Assembly (NCBI RefSeq): GCF_000423505.1
Contig: NZ_AUIC01000003.1
Location: 577,880-641,879 of the forward strand
Source of the DNA: Pseudoclavibacter soli DSM 23366
GTDB taxonomy: Bacteria > Actinomycetota > Actinomycetes > Actinomycetales > Microbacteriaceae
Length of the DNA stretch: 64,000 nucleotides
Direction: 5' to 3'
How positions within the stretch are numbered: position 1 is the stretch's first letter; the number at the start of each line of letters is the position of its first letter. The notes below the pieces were generated by a model. That model was not told the origin of the DNA. It was given only the letters and a program-made list of their open reading frames with translations, and ran no database searches. Below, in pieces: positions 1 through 9,674 of this stretch. A program made the translations under genes and the position numbers.

Positions 1-218
1 TCAAGATCGGCATCCGCGAGACAGGTCGCGAGATCGTTCTCGAGTCGTCACAGAAGGCCGAAGAGGTCACCGAGGCAGTGCGCACCGCGCTCGCCGACGA
101 GGCTCCCGTGCTCGAACTCACCGATGAGAAGGGCCGCCTGTACCTGGTGCCGTCAAAGGCACTGGCCTACATCGAGATCGGCCCCCAAGAGACCCGCAAG
201 ATCGGCTTCGTCTCGTAA
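1..218 (+). CDS. DUF3107 family small protein, C-terminal part (start outside window)
   Basis: An open frame enters from the left edge and stops with TAA at 216-218, giving about 71 residues. The visible protein (KIGIRETGREIVLESSQ... to ...IEIGPQETRKIGFVS) matches the short actinobacterial DUF3107 family, whose members are about 75 aa, so only the first few residues should be missing. The function of the family is unknown. It precedes the MiaE-like ferritin gene and the DEAD helicase, a neighbourhood seen in many actinobacteria. The family call is from recognition of the sequence, not from a search. Confidence 0.85.
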   Translation, partial: KIGIRETGREIVLESSQKAEEVTEAVRTALADEAPVLELTDEKGRLYLVPSKALAYIEIGPQETRKIGFVS

Positions 219-234
219 ATCGAAGCCGGGCTGC

Positions 235-1005
235 TCAGGCAGTCAGCCCGAGCGATTCCATACGCGCGGTGTGCGCGGCGATCAGATCGCCGTGCACGGC
301 CTCGATCTGCGAGATCACCTGTTGCACCTCTTCGTCGCGGTGCAATGAGGTGTCACGCAGAGCACGCAGCACCGGGTCTGAGAGCACCATCAGCGACCGG
401 CACCACAGCAGCGAATCGCCCACGACGCGCCGGCCCCACAATGCCAGCCGATCGGACATCCATGGGATGCGCTCGCTCTCGGCCGCCAGCACCGCCACCG
501 CGTGCTTGGCCTCTGGGCGGTCGCCAAACGTCTGACGCAGACCGCCGCGCAGGCGCAGCCCGCGGCCAAGTGCCTTCGAGAAGTCGACGGCAATGCCGTC
601 TACGAGATACGCGGCGAGCACGGCCTCCTGCCACAGCGCGGGTTGCAGCCGCCCCCACAGCGCCCGCGCCTCGAACTGGCCAATGCTGGTGTCGGCGAAC
701 GACCTGCCCGCAGCAGACTCATAGGCCTCGCGCAGCTGCACGTGTCGCTCGTAGAGCTCTTGAGCGAGTTCGGCCACATGCGCCTGTTCATCGAGATCGT
801 CGATGTCAGCCAGCACCCGAGTGAGATATTCGAACCCCTCGAGTTTGAACGCCGCCAGCGAGGCGATCAGCCGTTCCGGCTCCGGCGCCAGAAAGTCGAT
901 GCGCACCGTCGAAGGTCGCACCGCATGCGCTGACTCCGAACGCGAGCGCACCCGCATCTCTTTGCCGACGCGACGCCGACCGAACAGTTTAAACACGCTC
1001 ATCAT
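235..1005 (-). CDS. Ferritin-like fold protein (MiaE-like)
   Basis: About 256 aa, helical throughout, of the actinobacterial ferritin-like fold family related to MiaE, the tRNA-(ms2io6A) hydroxylase. Members have a four-helix bundle that can hold a di-iron centre. Candidate acidic and His positions lie in the middle (AELAQELYERHVQLRE) and near the end (LHRDEEVQQVISQIEAVHGD). The basic N-terminus (MMSVFKLFGRRR) precedes the fold. The start is the ATG pair at 1005/1002; a longer frame to 1029 has no better ribosome site. It faces DUF3107, with a 16-base gap between the two stops. Actual tRNA hydroxylase activity is not established. Confidence 0.75.
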   Translation of the reverse strand: MMSVFKLFGRRRVGKEMRVRSRSESAHAVRPSTVRIDFLAPEPERLIASLAAFKLEGFEYLTRVLADIDDLDEQAHVAELAQELYERHVQLREAYESAAGRSFADTSIGQFEARALWGRLQPALWQEAVLAAYLVDGIAVDFSKALGRGLRLRGGLRQTFGDRPEAKHAVAVLAAESERIPWMSDRLALWGRRVVGDSLLWCRSLMVLSDPVLRALRDTSLHRDEEVQQVISQIEAVHGDLIAAHTARMESLGLTA

Positions 1006-1036
1006 CGTACCCGGTCGTGGCGGGCGCACCGGGGCG

Positions 1037-1846
1037 TCAGCGGCTCGAGGTCACGCGCACCGGCTGTGGTCGCTTGGCTCGCCGGCCGTCGCCCGACGAG
1101 GTGCCGCGCACACGACGCACCACCCACGGCCACAGGTAGTCACGCGCCCAGTGCAGATCTTCGGCCGTGGGCAGCCAGCCGTGAGCCGGTGTGGGCAGCG
1201 GCTGCTCGGGCGTGAGCTCATGCGGCACGCCCAGCGCGTCGAGCACCTGGATCGCCATGTTGTGATGCCCCAGCGGCGACATGTGCAGCCGATCGGTCGA
1301 CCACATTCTGGGATCTTTGAGAAAGTCCATGCCCCACATGTCGACCACCGTCGCGCCGTGTCTGGCCGCCGACACTCGAATGTGCTCGTTATAGACCGCC
1401 ACCTTGCCGCGCACCAGCCCGAACACCGGACGGTGCCCCACATCGATGCCGGTGAACACCGCCACATGGGCACCAGTTGAGCTCAGGCGCGACAGGTCAT
1501 CGTCGAACAGCTGAGCCACCGCATCCGGATCGCTGCCGGGCCGAATGATGTCGTTGCCACCGGCGCAGAACGTGATCAGGTCTGGGCGCAGGGCCACTGC
1601 GTGCTCGATCTGCCCAGAGGTGATTTCATCGATCAATTTGCCGCGCACCGCGAGGTTCGCGTAGTCGAAGTCGGGGGTGCGCTCGGCCAGCACCTCCGCG
1701 ACGCGGTCGGCCCAGCCTCGCACGCCACCGACGGCGTTGGCGTCTTCGTCGCCGATGCCCTCGGTGAAGCTGTCGCCGACAGCGACAAAACGGTTGATGG
1801 CCGGTGCGGCCCAGGTCGGATGTTCGGTTTCGGGGGTGGGTGACAT
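1037..1846 (-). CDS. SGNH/GDSL-family hydrolase
   Basis: A 269-aa esterase/lipase-like hydrolase. All SGNH blocks are visible: block I GDSFTEG close to the N-terminus with the nucleophilic Ser, a block II Gly (AVRGKL), block III GGND, and block V DRLHMSPLGHH with the catalytic Asp and His near residue 195. No signal peptide is seen, so it is probably cytoplasmic. The ATG at 1846 is chosen because a GAGAGGAG ribosome site lies just upstream; the frame stays open to 1921 without a better signal. The substrate is unknown. It ends 31 bp before the ferritin-like gene start and is probably co-transcribed with it. Confidence 0.85.
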   Translation of the reverse strand: MSPTPETEHPTWAAPAINRFVAVGDSFTEGIGDEDANAVGGVRGWADRVAEVLAERTPDFDYANLAVRGKLIDEITSGQIEHAVALRPDLITFCAGGNDIIRPGSDPDAVAQLFDDDLSRLSSTGAHVAVFTGIDVGHRPVFGLVRGKVAVYNEHIRVSAARHGATVVDMWGMDFLKDPRMWSTDRLHMSPLGHHNMAIQVLDALGVPHELTPEQPLPTPAHGWLPTAEDLHWARDYLWPWVVRRVRGTSSGDGRRAKRPQPVRVTSSR

Positions 1847-1912
1847 ACGACTCCTCTCACCGAGCATTGTGCGCGCCAGAGCCTCGGCGGTGCAACTGAA
1901 CGGGGCCGGGGC

Positions 1913-1940
1913 TTGACGCACCCGGTAGACTGATCATGAT
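1913..1940 (+). promoter_or_regulatory. Possible sigma-70 promoter for the DEAD helicase
   Basis: TTGACG at 1913-1918 is followed after 16 bp by CATGAT at 1935-1940, a fair -35/-10 pair in the divergent gap between the SGNH hydrolase and the helicase. A TAGACT at 1926-1931 is an alternative -10. No experimental support. Confidence 0.35.
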
Positions 1941-2029
1941 GCCTCGAGTCCGAGGCAGTGCAGACAGCGCCGTGACCTCGCCCTGTGAGGCGTCGTCTCT
2001 CTGGCGCGCAGATGAAAGAATCCACACAC

Positions 2030-3505
2030 GTGACCACCTTTGCAGAACTGAACATCGACGATTCGCTCGTCGCAGCCCTCAACGATTTGGGCTTCTCCGA
2101 GGCCTTCCCCATCCAAGAGCAGGCCATTCCCCTCGCCCTCAAGGGCAACGACATCATCGGCCAGGCCAAGACCGGCACTGGCAAGACATTGGGCTTCGGC
2201 CTACCGCTGCTGCAAGAGCTCGGCGAGCACCCCGACGCCCATGTACAGGCGCTTATCGTGGTGCCCACGCGTGAGCTGGCTCAGCAGGTGCACGAAGACC
2301 TCGTGGCCGCCACCACGCACCGCCCCGACGTGAAGATCGCCGCCATCTACGGCGGCAAGGCCTACGACGAGCAGATCGCCGCACTGAACGACGGCGCTCA
2401 GGTCGTCGTCGGCACCCCTGGCCGCCTGCTCGACCTCAACCAGCAGCACATTCTGCAGCTCGGCCAGGTGCGCTTCGTGGTGCTCGATGAAGCCGACAAG
2501 ATGCTCGACCTGGGCTTTTTGCCCGACGTCGAGCGCATCTTCGCCAAGCTGCCCGAGGTGCGCCAGACCATGCTGTTCTCGGCGACCATGCCCGGCGCGA
2601 TCGTCACGCTCAGCCGTCGGTTCATGTCGAACCCGATTCACGTACAGGTCGTCGACCCCGACGAGGGGCTCACCCAGGCCAATATCGACCACTTCGTCTA
2701 TCGTGCGCACCCGCTCGACAAAGATGAGATCATCGCGCGCATCCTGCAGGCCGAGGGCCGCGGCCGGGTGGTCATCTTCACGCGCACCAAGCGCGCTGCG
2801 AGCCGCCTGGCTGATGAGCTGATCGACCGCGGGTTCAACGCGGTGGCCGTGCACGGCGACCTCAACCAAGAGCAGCGCGAGCGCAACCTGAACAAGTTCC
2901 GTGAGAACAAGGCCGATGTGCTCGTGGCCACCGACGTCGCCGCCCGCGGCATCGACGTCGATGACGTCACACACGTGATCAACCACAGCATCCCCGAAGA
3001 CGAGAAAGACTACCTGCACCGGGTGGGCCGCACGGGGCGCGCTGGCAAGCACGGCGTGGCCGTCACCTTCGTCGACTGGGAAGACGTGACCCGCTGGGCA
3101 CTGATCAACAAGGCCCTCGACTTCGGTCAGCCCGAGCCCACCGAGACGTACTCCACTTCAGAGCACCTGTTCACCGACCTGCACATCGACCCGTCGGTGA
3201 AGGGGCGACTGAAGCCCACCAGCCGCACCAAAGACGACCATGCCAAGGGGCGCGGCCGGGGTCGCGGCGGCAACAACAAGGGCGGCGAGCGCCGCGGTGA
3301 TCGTTCGCACGGTCGCGGCGGACGCAGCGAGGGCCAGCACAAGCAGCATGGTGAGGCGCAGAGCGAGACCGCCGCAGCCGACGGCGCGCCCAAGCGCAAC
3401 CGTCGCCGGCGCCGGCGCAGCTCGGGCAATGGCCCGGCCGCTGCCGGCACTGGCCCGGCCGCTGCCGGCACTGCCAGCACCCCCGAGGCCACCCCGCAGG
3501 CGTAG
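2030..3505 (+). CDS. DEAD-box ATP-dependent RNA helicase
   Basis: A 491-aa RNA helicase with the full DEAD-box set: Q motif (FPIQEQAIP), motif I AKTGTGKT, Ia PTRELAQQ, GTPGRLLDL, motif II VLDEADKMLD, motif III SAT, and C-terminal VATDVAARGIDVDDV and HRVGRTGRAGKHG. After about residue 390 follows a basic Gly/Arg/Ser-rich tail typical of RNA-binding extensions. The tail contains a 21-bp tandem duplication (3431-3451, 3452-3472). The GTG at 2030 gives the usual VTTFAEL start with an AAAGAA site 9 bp upstream; an ATG at 2012 is possible. Probable role: RNA remodelling or decay, as for the RhlE/CsdA type. A strong hairpin follows. Confidence 0.92.
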   Translation: MTTFAELNIDDSLVAALNDLGFSEAFPIQEQAIPLALKGNDIIGQAKTGTGKTLGFGLPLLQELGEHPDAHVQALIVVPTRELAQQVHEDLVAATTHRPDVKIAAIYGGKAYDEQIAALNDGAQVVVGTPGRLLDLNQQHILQLGQVRFVVLDEADKMLDLGFLPDVERIFAKLPEVRQTMLFSATMPGAIVTLSRRFMSNPIHVQVVDPDEGLTQANIDHFVYRAHPLDKDEIIARILQAEGRGRVVIFTRTKRAASRLADELIDRGFNAVAVHGDLNQEQRERNLNKFRENKADVLVATDVAARGIDVDDVTHVINHSIPEDEKDYLHRVGRTGRAGKHGVAVTFVDWEDVTRWALINKALDFGQPEPTETYSTSEHLFTDLHIDPSVKGRLKPTSRTKDDHAKGRGRGRGGNNKGGERRGDRSHGRGGRSEGQHKQHGEAQSETAAADGAPKRNRRRRRRSSGNGPAAAGTGPAAAGTASTPEATPQA

Positions 3506-3521
3506 TCGCCGGGCACCAGCA

Positions 3522-3557
3522 CAGAACGCCGCCTCCCAACCAGGAGGCGGCGTTCTG
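3522..3557 (+). terminator. Hairpin terminator after DEAD helicase
   Basis: A perfect 15-bp stem (3522-3536 with 3543-3557) with a 6-nt loop lies 17 bp after the helicase stop. There is no real T-run, as is common in high-GC actinobacteria. Confidence 0.75.
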
Positions 3558-3628
3558 CGTCGTGTACCTTGCTGCCCAGTGATCGCATGCAACGCTTGCA
3601 CTTCTGCAACTTCGTGGCTCGTGGGGCT

Positions 3629-3766
3629 GTACCTTCCTGCCCAGTGGTCACCGGCAGCACTCGCGTCTCGCGCGAGTCGGCCCGCGGCGTGGCACGAGAA
3701 ATGGCGCCTATCGCACCTCAGTGGTCGTGCAGGTCAGGCGATCACTGGGCAATTCGGCACAGGCAG
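3629..3766. repeat. Intergenic repeat, copy 1 (about 138 bp)
   Basis: The left end GTACCTTCCTGCCCAGTGGT and right end CACTGGGCAATTCGGCACAG have near-copies at the two ends of a 137-bp stretch at 36968-37104. Another left-end copy lies at 3563-3584. The ends also partly mirror each other (TGCCCAGTGATC against GATCACTGGGCA). The middle parts of the two copies look different. Could be a MITE-like or REP-like element. Confidence 0.5.
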
Positions 3767-3774
3767 ACGCGCGC

Positions 3775-4857
3775 CTAGCGCGCGTGCCCGCCCAACGCGC
3801 GTTCGTCGGCCGCACCAAGGTCGCGACGCAGCTCTTTGGGCAGCGAGAACATCAGGTCTTCGGTGTCGGTGCGCACCTCTTCAACATCGGTGAACCCCGC
3901 GTCGGCCAGTGTGGCAAGCACCCCATCGACCAGCACCTCGGGCACCGATGCGCCAGAGGTCACCCCGACAGTGCCTGCCCCCTCGAGCCAGGCCGGGTCG
4001 ATCTCACTGGCGTAGTCGACCCGATAGGCGGCGTCGGCACCGTGCTCGAGCGCCACGTCGACCAGGCGCATCGAGTTCGACGAGTTCGCCGACCCCACCA
4101 CGATCACAACATCAGACTCAGCAGCCACCTTCTTAATGGCCACCTGCCGATTCTGCGTGGCGTAGCAGATGTCGTCGCTTGGCGGGCTGACAATGCCCGG
4201 GTATCGCTCGCGCAGCAGCTCGACCGTCTGCATGGTCTCGTCGACCGAGAGCGTGGTCTGGCTCAGCCACACGGTTTTCTCGGGGTCGGTGACCGTGACT
4301 TTGTCGACCTCACTCGGGTCGTTGATGATCTGCACGCGATCTGGAGCCTCGCCCGCGGTGCCCTCGACCTCTTCGTGCCCGCGATGCCCGATCAGCAGGA
4401 TGTCGTAGTCGGCTTTCGCGTATCGTCGCGCCTCGCGGTGCACTTTTGTGACCAGAGGGCAGGTGGCATCGATGGCGGTCAGGTCTCGATCTTGCGCATC
4501 TTGCACCACCGCCGGAGACACTCCGTGCGCACTGAAGACCACGCGTGCACCGGCGGGCACCTCGTTGAGCTCATCGACGAACACCGCGCCCTGGGCCTCG
4601 AGTTCGCGCACCACATGCACGTTATGCACGATCTGCTTGCGCACATAAATGGGTGCACCGTACAGCTCTAGAGCCTTCTGCACCGCCACAACCGCACGAT
4701 CGACTCCGGCACAATAGCCACGGGGTGCAGCGAGCAGCACGCGTCGGCCGGGCTCAACATGTGCGGCACTGCGGGTCGCCGCGGGCACATGGGGCGTGGG
4801 CACGAAGACTTTGCTGTCTGGTGCCGACGATGCGTTCGCGCCGACGGATGATGTCAC
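3775..4857 (-). CDS. ispH: 4-hydroxy-3-methylbut-2-enyl diphosphate reductase
   Basis: The last enzyme of the MEP isoprenoid pathway, a 4Fe-4S protein converting HMBPP to IPP and DMAPP in the cytosol. About 360 aa. Three cluster cysteines are visible: [27 protein letters not shown] and [11 protein letters not shown]. Active-site motifs also appear: VRKQIVHN (His), [11 protein letters not shown] and VGSANSSNS. The frame stays open far upstream (to 5133), but that part overlaps xseA and is not conserved-looking. The GTG at 4857 sits 6 nt after a TATCAT -10 box, suggesting a leaderless transcript. Divergent from xseA. Confidence 0.93.
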   Translation of the reverse strand: MTSSVGANASSAPDSKVFVPTPHVPAATRSAAHVEPGRRVLLAAPRGYCAGVDRAVVAVQKALELYGAPIYVRKQIVHNVHVVRELEAQGAVFVDELNEVPAGARVVFSAHGVSPAVVQDAQDRDLTAIDATCPLVTKVHREARRYAKADYDILLIGHRGHEEVEGTAGEAPDRVQIINDPSEVDKVTVTDPEKTVWLSQTTLSVDETMQTVELLRERYPGIVSPPSDDICYATQNRQVAIKKVAAESDVVIVVGSANSSNSMRLVDVALEHGADAAYRVDYASEIDPAWLEGAGTVGVTSGASVPEVLVDGVLATLADAGFTDVEEVRTDTEDLMFSLPKELRRDLGAADERALGGHAR

Positions 4858-4863
4858 ACCTCC

Positions 4864-4869
4864 ATGATA
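4864..4869 (-). promoter_or_regulatory. -10 box of a likely leaderless ispH promoter
   Basis: TATCAT read on the minus strand ends 6 nt before the GTG at 4857, which puts the expected transcription start on the start codon itself. The GGAGG between them is too close to the GTG to work as a ribosome site. Confidence 0.4.
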
Positions 4870-4950
4870 CGGTTGCCAACCGTGAGCAGGTGCACCCAGC
4901 CTGATCGACGCCGCTGAGCCCGCGCCTGCCCAGAAGACGAGAGGTCCTGC

Positions 4951-6201
4951 ATGAGCGAACACGCACCGGCCGACGGCCCAGCCACCGCCGACGCGCCCTG
5001 GTCGGTGGCGCGGGTCAGCCAGCAGCTCAAGACGTATATCGATCGCTTGGGTGCCATCTGGGTTGAGGGCGAGATCACTCAATGGAATGTGCGCGGCGGC
5101 AACGTCTTCGGCAAGCTCAAAGACCTCGAACAAGACGCCACCTTCAGCTTCGCCATCTGGTCGTCAACCGCACGGCGCATCGATTTGGCCGAGTTCAGCG
5201 CCGGCGACCGCGTCATCGGCCTGTTCGCCCCCAATTACTGGCCCAAAGGAGGCTCCCTCACTTTTGTCACGCAGGCGCTGCGGCATGCGGGGCTGGGCGA
5301 CCTGCTCGAGCGGCTCGAGCGGCTGCGCCGCCAGCTCGCCGAAGAAGGTCTCTTCGATGCCGCTCGCAAGCATCCACTACCGTTTCTGCCCGGTCTAATC
5401 GGATTGATCACCGGGGCCAACTCCGATGCCGAGAAAGACGTGCTGCGCAACGCCGCCCTGCGCTGGCCGGCCGTGCGATTCCGCACCATTCATACCGCAG
5501 TGCAGGGCGAGCACGTGCCAGAGCAGGTGGTCGCAGCCATCGAGACCCTCGACGCCGACCCCGAGGTCGAGGTCATCATCATTGCGCGCGGCGGCGGCGA
5601 CTTTCAGCATCTGCTGGGTTTCAGCGACGAGCGTCTGCTGCGCGCAGCGGCCGCCGCGACCACACCGATCGTCAGCGCGATCGGCCACGAGAACGACCGC
5701 CCGCTGCTCGACGAGGTAGCCGACCTGCGCGCCAGCACCCCCACCGATGCGGCCAAGCGCGTGGTGCCTGATGTCTCCGACGAGCTGCTGCGCACCGCCC
5801 AGGCACGCACCAGACTGCTCACCGCCGTCACCGGTCTCGTGCGCATCGAGACCGACCGCCTCACCCAGCTGCGCTCCCGCCCTGTGCTGCGCGCACCCGA
5901 ATGGATCATCCAGCAGCGCGCCGAGCAGACCAACCGCGACCGCGACCGTGCCACCGAGCTGTTCAGCCGGCTCGTCGAGCGCGAGGGCAGTCGCATCTCG
6001 GCACTGCGCGGGCAGTTAGTGGCGCTGTCACCTCAGGCCACGCTGCAGCGCGGCTACGCCATTGCCCGCGACGAAGCCGGGCATGTGCTGACCGACGCGA
6101 GCCGGGCATCCACCGGCGACCATGTGTCGGTGCTGCTGGCCGCCGGCAGCATCGCAGCCACCGTCAACGCCACCAGCGACCACACCCTCGAGAAGAAATA
6201 G
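4951..6201 (+). CDS. xseA: Exodeoxyribonuclease VII large subunit
   Basis: Catalytic subunit of ExoVII, which degrades single-stranded DNA from both ends into short oligonucleotides. 416 aa. The N-terminal OB-fold is seen at about residues 15-110 ([28 protein letters not shown]). The exonuclease core follows with [28 protein letters not shown] and [27 protein letters not shown] coiled-coil region is followed by the C-terminal [12 protein letters not shown] motif. ATG start with a GAGAGG site. xseB follows after 10 bp, so this is the usual xseAB operon. Confidence 0.95.
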   Translation: MSEHAPADGPATADAPWSVARVSQQLKTYIDRLGAIWVEGEITQWNVRGGNVFGKLKDLEQDATFSFAIWSSTARRIDLAEFSAGDRVIGLFAPNYWPKGGSLTFVTQALRHAGLGDLLERLERLRRQLAEEGLFDAARKHPLPFLPGLIGLITGANSDAEKDVLRNAALRWPAVRFRTIHTAVQGEHVPEQVVAAIETLDADPEVEVIIIARGGGDFQHLLGFSDERLLRAAAAATTPIVSAIGHENDRPLLDEVADLRASTPTDAAKRVVPDVSDELLRTAQARTRLLTAVTGLVRIETDRLTQLRSRPVLRAPEWIIQQRAEQTNRDRDRATELFSRLVEREGSRISALRGQLVALSPQATLQRGYAIARDEAGHVLTDASRASTGDHVSVLLAAGSIAATVNATSDHTLEKK

Positions 6202-6211
6202 ACTGATCACC

Positions 6212-6475
6212 ATGGCACATGACTACGCGACCGAGGTCGCCGACCTCTCGTACGAACAAGCCCGCGACCAGCTGGCCGACACCGTGGCACGCCTCGAACA
6301 GGGGGCAGCAACGCTTGAAGAGTCGCTTGAGCTCTGGGAGCACGGCACCGCGCTGGCCGACCGCTGCGAACTATGGCTCACCGGCGCTCGCGAGCGGCTC
6401 GAGGCTGCGCAAACGGCCAGCGCGCGCACCGCGCAGGCTCGTGCCGCAGCCGACGAAAGCGACGCTGATGCCTGA
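6212..6475 (+). CDS. xseB: Exodeoxyribonuclease VII small subunit
   Basis: An 87-aa helical protein that binds the XseA coiled coil. The family signature is clear: LSYEQARDQLADTVARLEQG and TLEESLELWEHGTALADRCE. The ATG at 6212 gives a family-size protein; an earlier in-frame ATG at 6122 lies inside xseA and is rejected. Its last 8 bp overlap the start of the DUF4245 gene, so the three genes are probably translationally coupled. Confidence 0.95.
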   Translation: MAHDYATEVADLSYEQARDQLADTVARLEQGAATLEESLELWEHGTALADRCELWLTGARERLEAAQTASARTAQARAAADESDADA

Positions 6476-7139
6476 GGCGCCGGTCGACGAGTCGGCACAG
6501 GCCCCTTCGGTCGAGCCACAGCCTGCGGCTCGCTCCGCCGAAGACATCGCCCGCGAGCAGCAAGAGTTCGCGGCCAAACAGCGGCGTGCCAAGCAGACTG
6601 TGCGCAACCTGCTCATCGCGCTGCTCGCCTGCCTGGGCGTGGTGGTCGTGCTGCTGGTGGCGGTGCCCCGTGACGACTCGTCGCGGCTGAGCACCGTCGA
6701 CTTCCATCAGGTCGCCGACGGGCTGCAAGACAGCGCCGCGATGACTCTGGCCGTGCCCGACGTCGACGACCGCTGGATCGCCAACCGCGCCGATTACACG
6801 CCCGACACCGACACCGGCCTCGACGTCTGGTACGTCGGGCTGCGCACACCGAACAAACAGTTCATCTCGATCACGCAGTCGTCTGAGGTCAACGCCACCT
6901 GGCAGGTGCAGCAGCTCACGCCACGCAAGGCCACCGGCACCACGACCATCGACGGCGTCGAGTTCACCGTCTACGACCAGCGCGACGACTCCGACTACGC
7001 CGGCCGCAGCGATTACGCGCTGACGGCAGACGTCGATGGAACTACACTGATCTTCAACGGAACGGCCGATGACGACGAGTTCGCGCAGCTGGTGACCGCC
7101 ACACTCACGTCGATGGGAGCCGGTTCCGAGGCATCGTGA
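6468..7139 (+). CDS. DUF4245 membrane-anchored protein
   Basis: 223 aa. An acidic/Ala N-terminus, then one membrane segment at about residues 45-65 (LLIALLACLGVVVVLLVAVP), then an extracytoplasmic domain with the DUF4245 pattern (ADGLQ..A.MTLAVP, WYVGLRTPNKQFISI, TIDGVEFTVYDQRD). Function unknown. This actinobacterial family is often found beside xseAB. ATG at 6468, chosen because it starts inside the xseB end (8-bp overlap). Confidence 0.8.
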   Translation: MPEAPVDESAQAPSVEPQPAARSAEDIAREQQEFAAKQRRAKQTVRNLLIALLACLGVVVVLLVAVPRDDSSRLSTVDFHQVADGLQDSAAMTLAVPDVDDRWIANRADYTPDTDTGLDVWYVGLRTPNKQFISITQSSEVNATWQVQQLTPRKATGTTTIDGVEFTVYDQRDDSDYAGRSDYALTADVDGTTLIFNGTADDDEFAQLVTATLTSMGAGSEAS

Positions 7140-7157
7140 CCGGCACAAAGGAGAGTC

Positions 7158-7832
7158 ATGAACGAGCAGATCAGTCAGGCCAAGACGCCCGCCGAAGTGT
7201 GGAGCGAGCTGCTCGCCGGCAATGACCGCTTTGCCACCGAACAATGCCTGCACCCCCACCGTGACGAGGCACGCCGCCAGCAGCTGCTCGAAGGGCAGAG
7301 CCCCAAGGCCGTGATCTTGGGCTGCGGCGACTCCCGCGTGCCCGCCGAGATCATCTTCGACGCCGGCCTCGGCGACCTGTTCGTGGTACGCAATGCCGGC
7401 GCCGTCATCGGCACCAGCATTCTGGGCTCACTTGAGTTCGCCGTCGGTTCGCTGCACGTGCCACTGGTGGTTGTGATGGGTCACGAGCACTGCGGCGCCA
7501 TCGCCGGTGCCATCGCTGCGGCCGACCCGGCACAGCCGACCCCTCCCGGCTACTTCCTCGAAGAGCTGCTGCACCGCATCAAACCGGCTGTGCAGCAGGC
7601 CACCCGAGAGGGCAATGCCACTCCCGAGCACATCGGCGAGCTGCAGGTCGAGAACACCGTGCAGGCCATCATGGAGCGCTCTGAGCTCATCGCCGCGGCA
7701 GTCGGCCAGGGCACCACCGCCGTGATCGGTATCACCTACGACCTGAGCACCGCACGGGTGCGCACACTCACCGACCGCGGCCTCGGCCTGGGCCTCGACG
7801 AGCGCGCTGCCCGACGTGAGCTTTCCCACTGA
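7158..7832 (+). CDS. Beta-class carbonic anhydrase
   Basis: Interconverts CO2 and bicarbonate in the cytosol using zinc. 224 aa. The Zn ligands appear as Cys56 ([12 protein letters not shown]), His109 and Cys112 ([10 protein letters not shown]), and the Asp58-Arg60 pair completes the active site. An AAAGGAGAG ribosome site lies 6 nt before the ATG. It follows the DUF4245 gene by 18 bp and may be read from the xse operon. It precedes fumC by 67 bp and plausibly supplies bicarbonate for carboxylations. Confidence 0.93.
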   Translation: MNEQISQAKTPAEVWSELLAGNDRFATEQCLHPHRDEARRQQLLEGQSPKAVILGCGDSRVPAEIIFDAGLGDLFVVRNAGAVIGTSILGSLEFAVGSLHVPLVVVMGHEHCGAIAGAIAAADPAQPTPPGYFLEELLHRIKPAVQQATREGNATPEHIGELQVENTVQAIMERSELIAAAVGQGTTAVIGITYDLSTARVRTLTDRGLGLGLDERAARRELSH

Positions 7833-7899
7833 CCTGACTCCTGTATCCAACCGCGCTGAAATTCAGCACCAAACACCCAACAGAAAGAGGGGCGTCACC

Positions 7900-9291
7900 G
7901 TGACCGAATACCGCATTGAGCACGACACCATGGGAGAGGTTCGGGTTCCGGCCGACGCTCTCTATGGTGCCCAGACCCAGCGTGCCGTCGAGAACTTCCC
8001 GATCTCGGGCACCGGCCTAGAGCGCCGCCACATCGCGGCACTCGCGCGAATCAAGAAGGCCGCTGCGCTGGCCAACGCGAAGCTGGGCATCCTCGACGAC
8101 GATGTCGCCCAGGCCATCGCAGACGCCGCTGACAAAGTGGTCACCGGCGAATACGACCGTCACTTCCCCATCGACGTATACCAGACTGGCTCGGGCACCT
8201 CGTCGAACATGAACACCAACGAGGTGCTCGCAACGCTCGCCTCTGACGCACTCGGCAAGCCCGTGCACCCCAACGACCACGTGAATGCGTCGCAGTCGTC
8301 GAACGATGTGTTCCCCACGTCGGTGCATGTGGCCGTCACCGGTGCACTGCTCGAAGATCTGATTCCCTCGCTCGACGAGCTGGCTCGTTCGCTCGAGGCC
8401 AAGGCCACCGAGTGGAAGGATGTGGTCAAGGCCGGCCGCACGCACCTGATGGACGCCACCCCGGTGACCGTGGGCCAGGAATTCGGCGGCTACGCCCGCC
8501 AGATCCGCCTCGGCATCGAGCGCGTTGAAGCCGCGCTGCCTCGCGTGGCCGAGGTGCCGCTGGGCGGCACTGCCACCGGCACCGGCATCAACACGCCGAA
8601 GGGCTTTCCGCAGCAGGTCATCGAGCTGCTGCGCGATGACACCGGCCTGCCGATCACCGAGGCCAAAGACCACTTCGAGGCCCAGGGTGCGCGTGATGCG
8701 CTCGTCGAGGTCTCGGGCGCGCTGAAGACCATCGCGGTCAGCCTGATCAAGATCCAAAACGACCTGCGCTGGGCGTCGTCAGGCCCCAACGCGGGCCTGG
8801 GCGAGCTGCATCTGCCCGATCTGCAGCCCGGTTCGTCGATCATGCCCGGCAAGGTCAACCCGGTGATTCCCGAGGCCGTGCTGCAGGTGGCCTCGCGCGT
8901 GATCGGTAATGACACCGTCGCCACGTGGGCCGGCGCCTCGGGCAACTTCGAGCTCAATGTGCAGATCCCGGTGATCGCCAACGCGCTGCTCGAGTCGATC
9001 CGCCTGCTGACCAACTCAACCCACCTGCTCGCAGTCAAGACCGTCGACGGCATCAAGGTCAACGTCGAGCGAGCTCGCCAGCTGGCCGAGTCGTCGCCTT
9101 CGATCGTGACCCCGCTCAACCGCATCATCGGCTACGAAGCAGCCGCGAAGATCGCCAAGTACTCGGTGGCCAACAAGCTCACCGTGCGCGAGGCGACCAT
9201 CGCACTCGGCTTCGTCGAGCGCGGAGAGATCACTGAAGAGCAGCTCGACAAGGCTCTCGACGTGCTGTCGATGACTTCACCGAACCTCTGA
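7900..9291 (+). CDS. fumC: Class II fumarate hydratase
   Basis: Interconverts fumarate and L-malate in the TCA cycle; a homotetramer without iron. 463 aa. Family motifs: [18 protein letters not shown] start, [31 protein letters not shown] and the superfamily signature [12 protein letters not shown]. The GTG at 7900 follows AGAAAGAGGGG. An upstream open stretch to 7816 overlaps the carbonic anhydrase and is not part of the protein. A strong terminator follows 45 bp downstream. Confidence 0.96.
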   Translation: MTEYRIEHDTMGEVRVPADALYGAQTQRAVENFPISGTGLERRHIAALARIKKAAALANAKLGILDDDVAQAIADAADKVVTGEYDRHFPIDVYQTGSGTSSNMNTNEVLATLASDALGKPVHPNDHVNASQSSNDVFPTSVHVAVTGALLEDLIPSLDELARSLEAKATEWKDVVKAGRTHLMDATPVTVGQEFGGYARQIRLGIERVEAALPRVAEVPLGGTATGTGINTPKGFPQQVIELLRDDTGLPITEAKDHFEAQGARDALVEVSGALKTIAVSLIKIQNDLRWASSGPNAGLGELHLPDLQPGSSIMPGKVNPVIPEAVLQVASRVIGNDTVATWAGASGNFELNVQIPVIANALLESIRLLTNSTHLLAVKTVDGIKVNVERARQLAESSPSIVTPLNRIIGYEAAAKIAKYSVANKLTVREATIALGFVERGEITEEQLDKALDVLSMTSPNL

Positions 9292-9335
9292 TCGCGACCA
9301 GACTCTTTCAGCGGTAACCCGCTGATCCAGAGTTG

Positions 9336-9367
9336 AGGGGCGGGCCGCATGCGGCCCGCCCCTTTTC
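9336..9367 (+). terminator. Rho-independent terminator after fumC
   Basis: A 12-bp perfect GC stem (9337-9348 with 9351-9362) around AT is followed by TTTT, the clearest intrinsic terminator in the window. Confidence 0.85.
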
Positions 9368-9674
9368 TGCATGCTCTTGACGAGCGCGTTGTTGAGGGGT
9401 TTCTGCGCAACGGCGCGCGCGTGAGGGGCAAGCTGTTCGGCATCACGAGGCGAGGGTGCGGCGGTGGCCGCGCGCGCATCCATTCGCCCGCTGAGCCCGT
9501 TTCGCAACCGTTCACACACTCGTAACCGGCGCGCGCCCCGCAATGCACGGTGGCGGCGCACGCCTGACATAGGCTCCAAGCAACCGGTCAACCGATCGGT
9601 GCGGGATGGGCCAGCCCCTCCCGAAAGGAGGTCGGCCCCCTCGCTCGGCACAGCCAGCAGTTTGAGGAGTCATC

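Noticed and set aside
1913..1931. TTGACG plus TAGACT as one promoter
   Set aside because: Only 7 bp apart, too close for a -35/-10 pair; CATGAT at 16 bp fits better.
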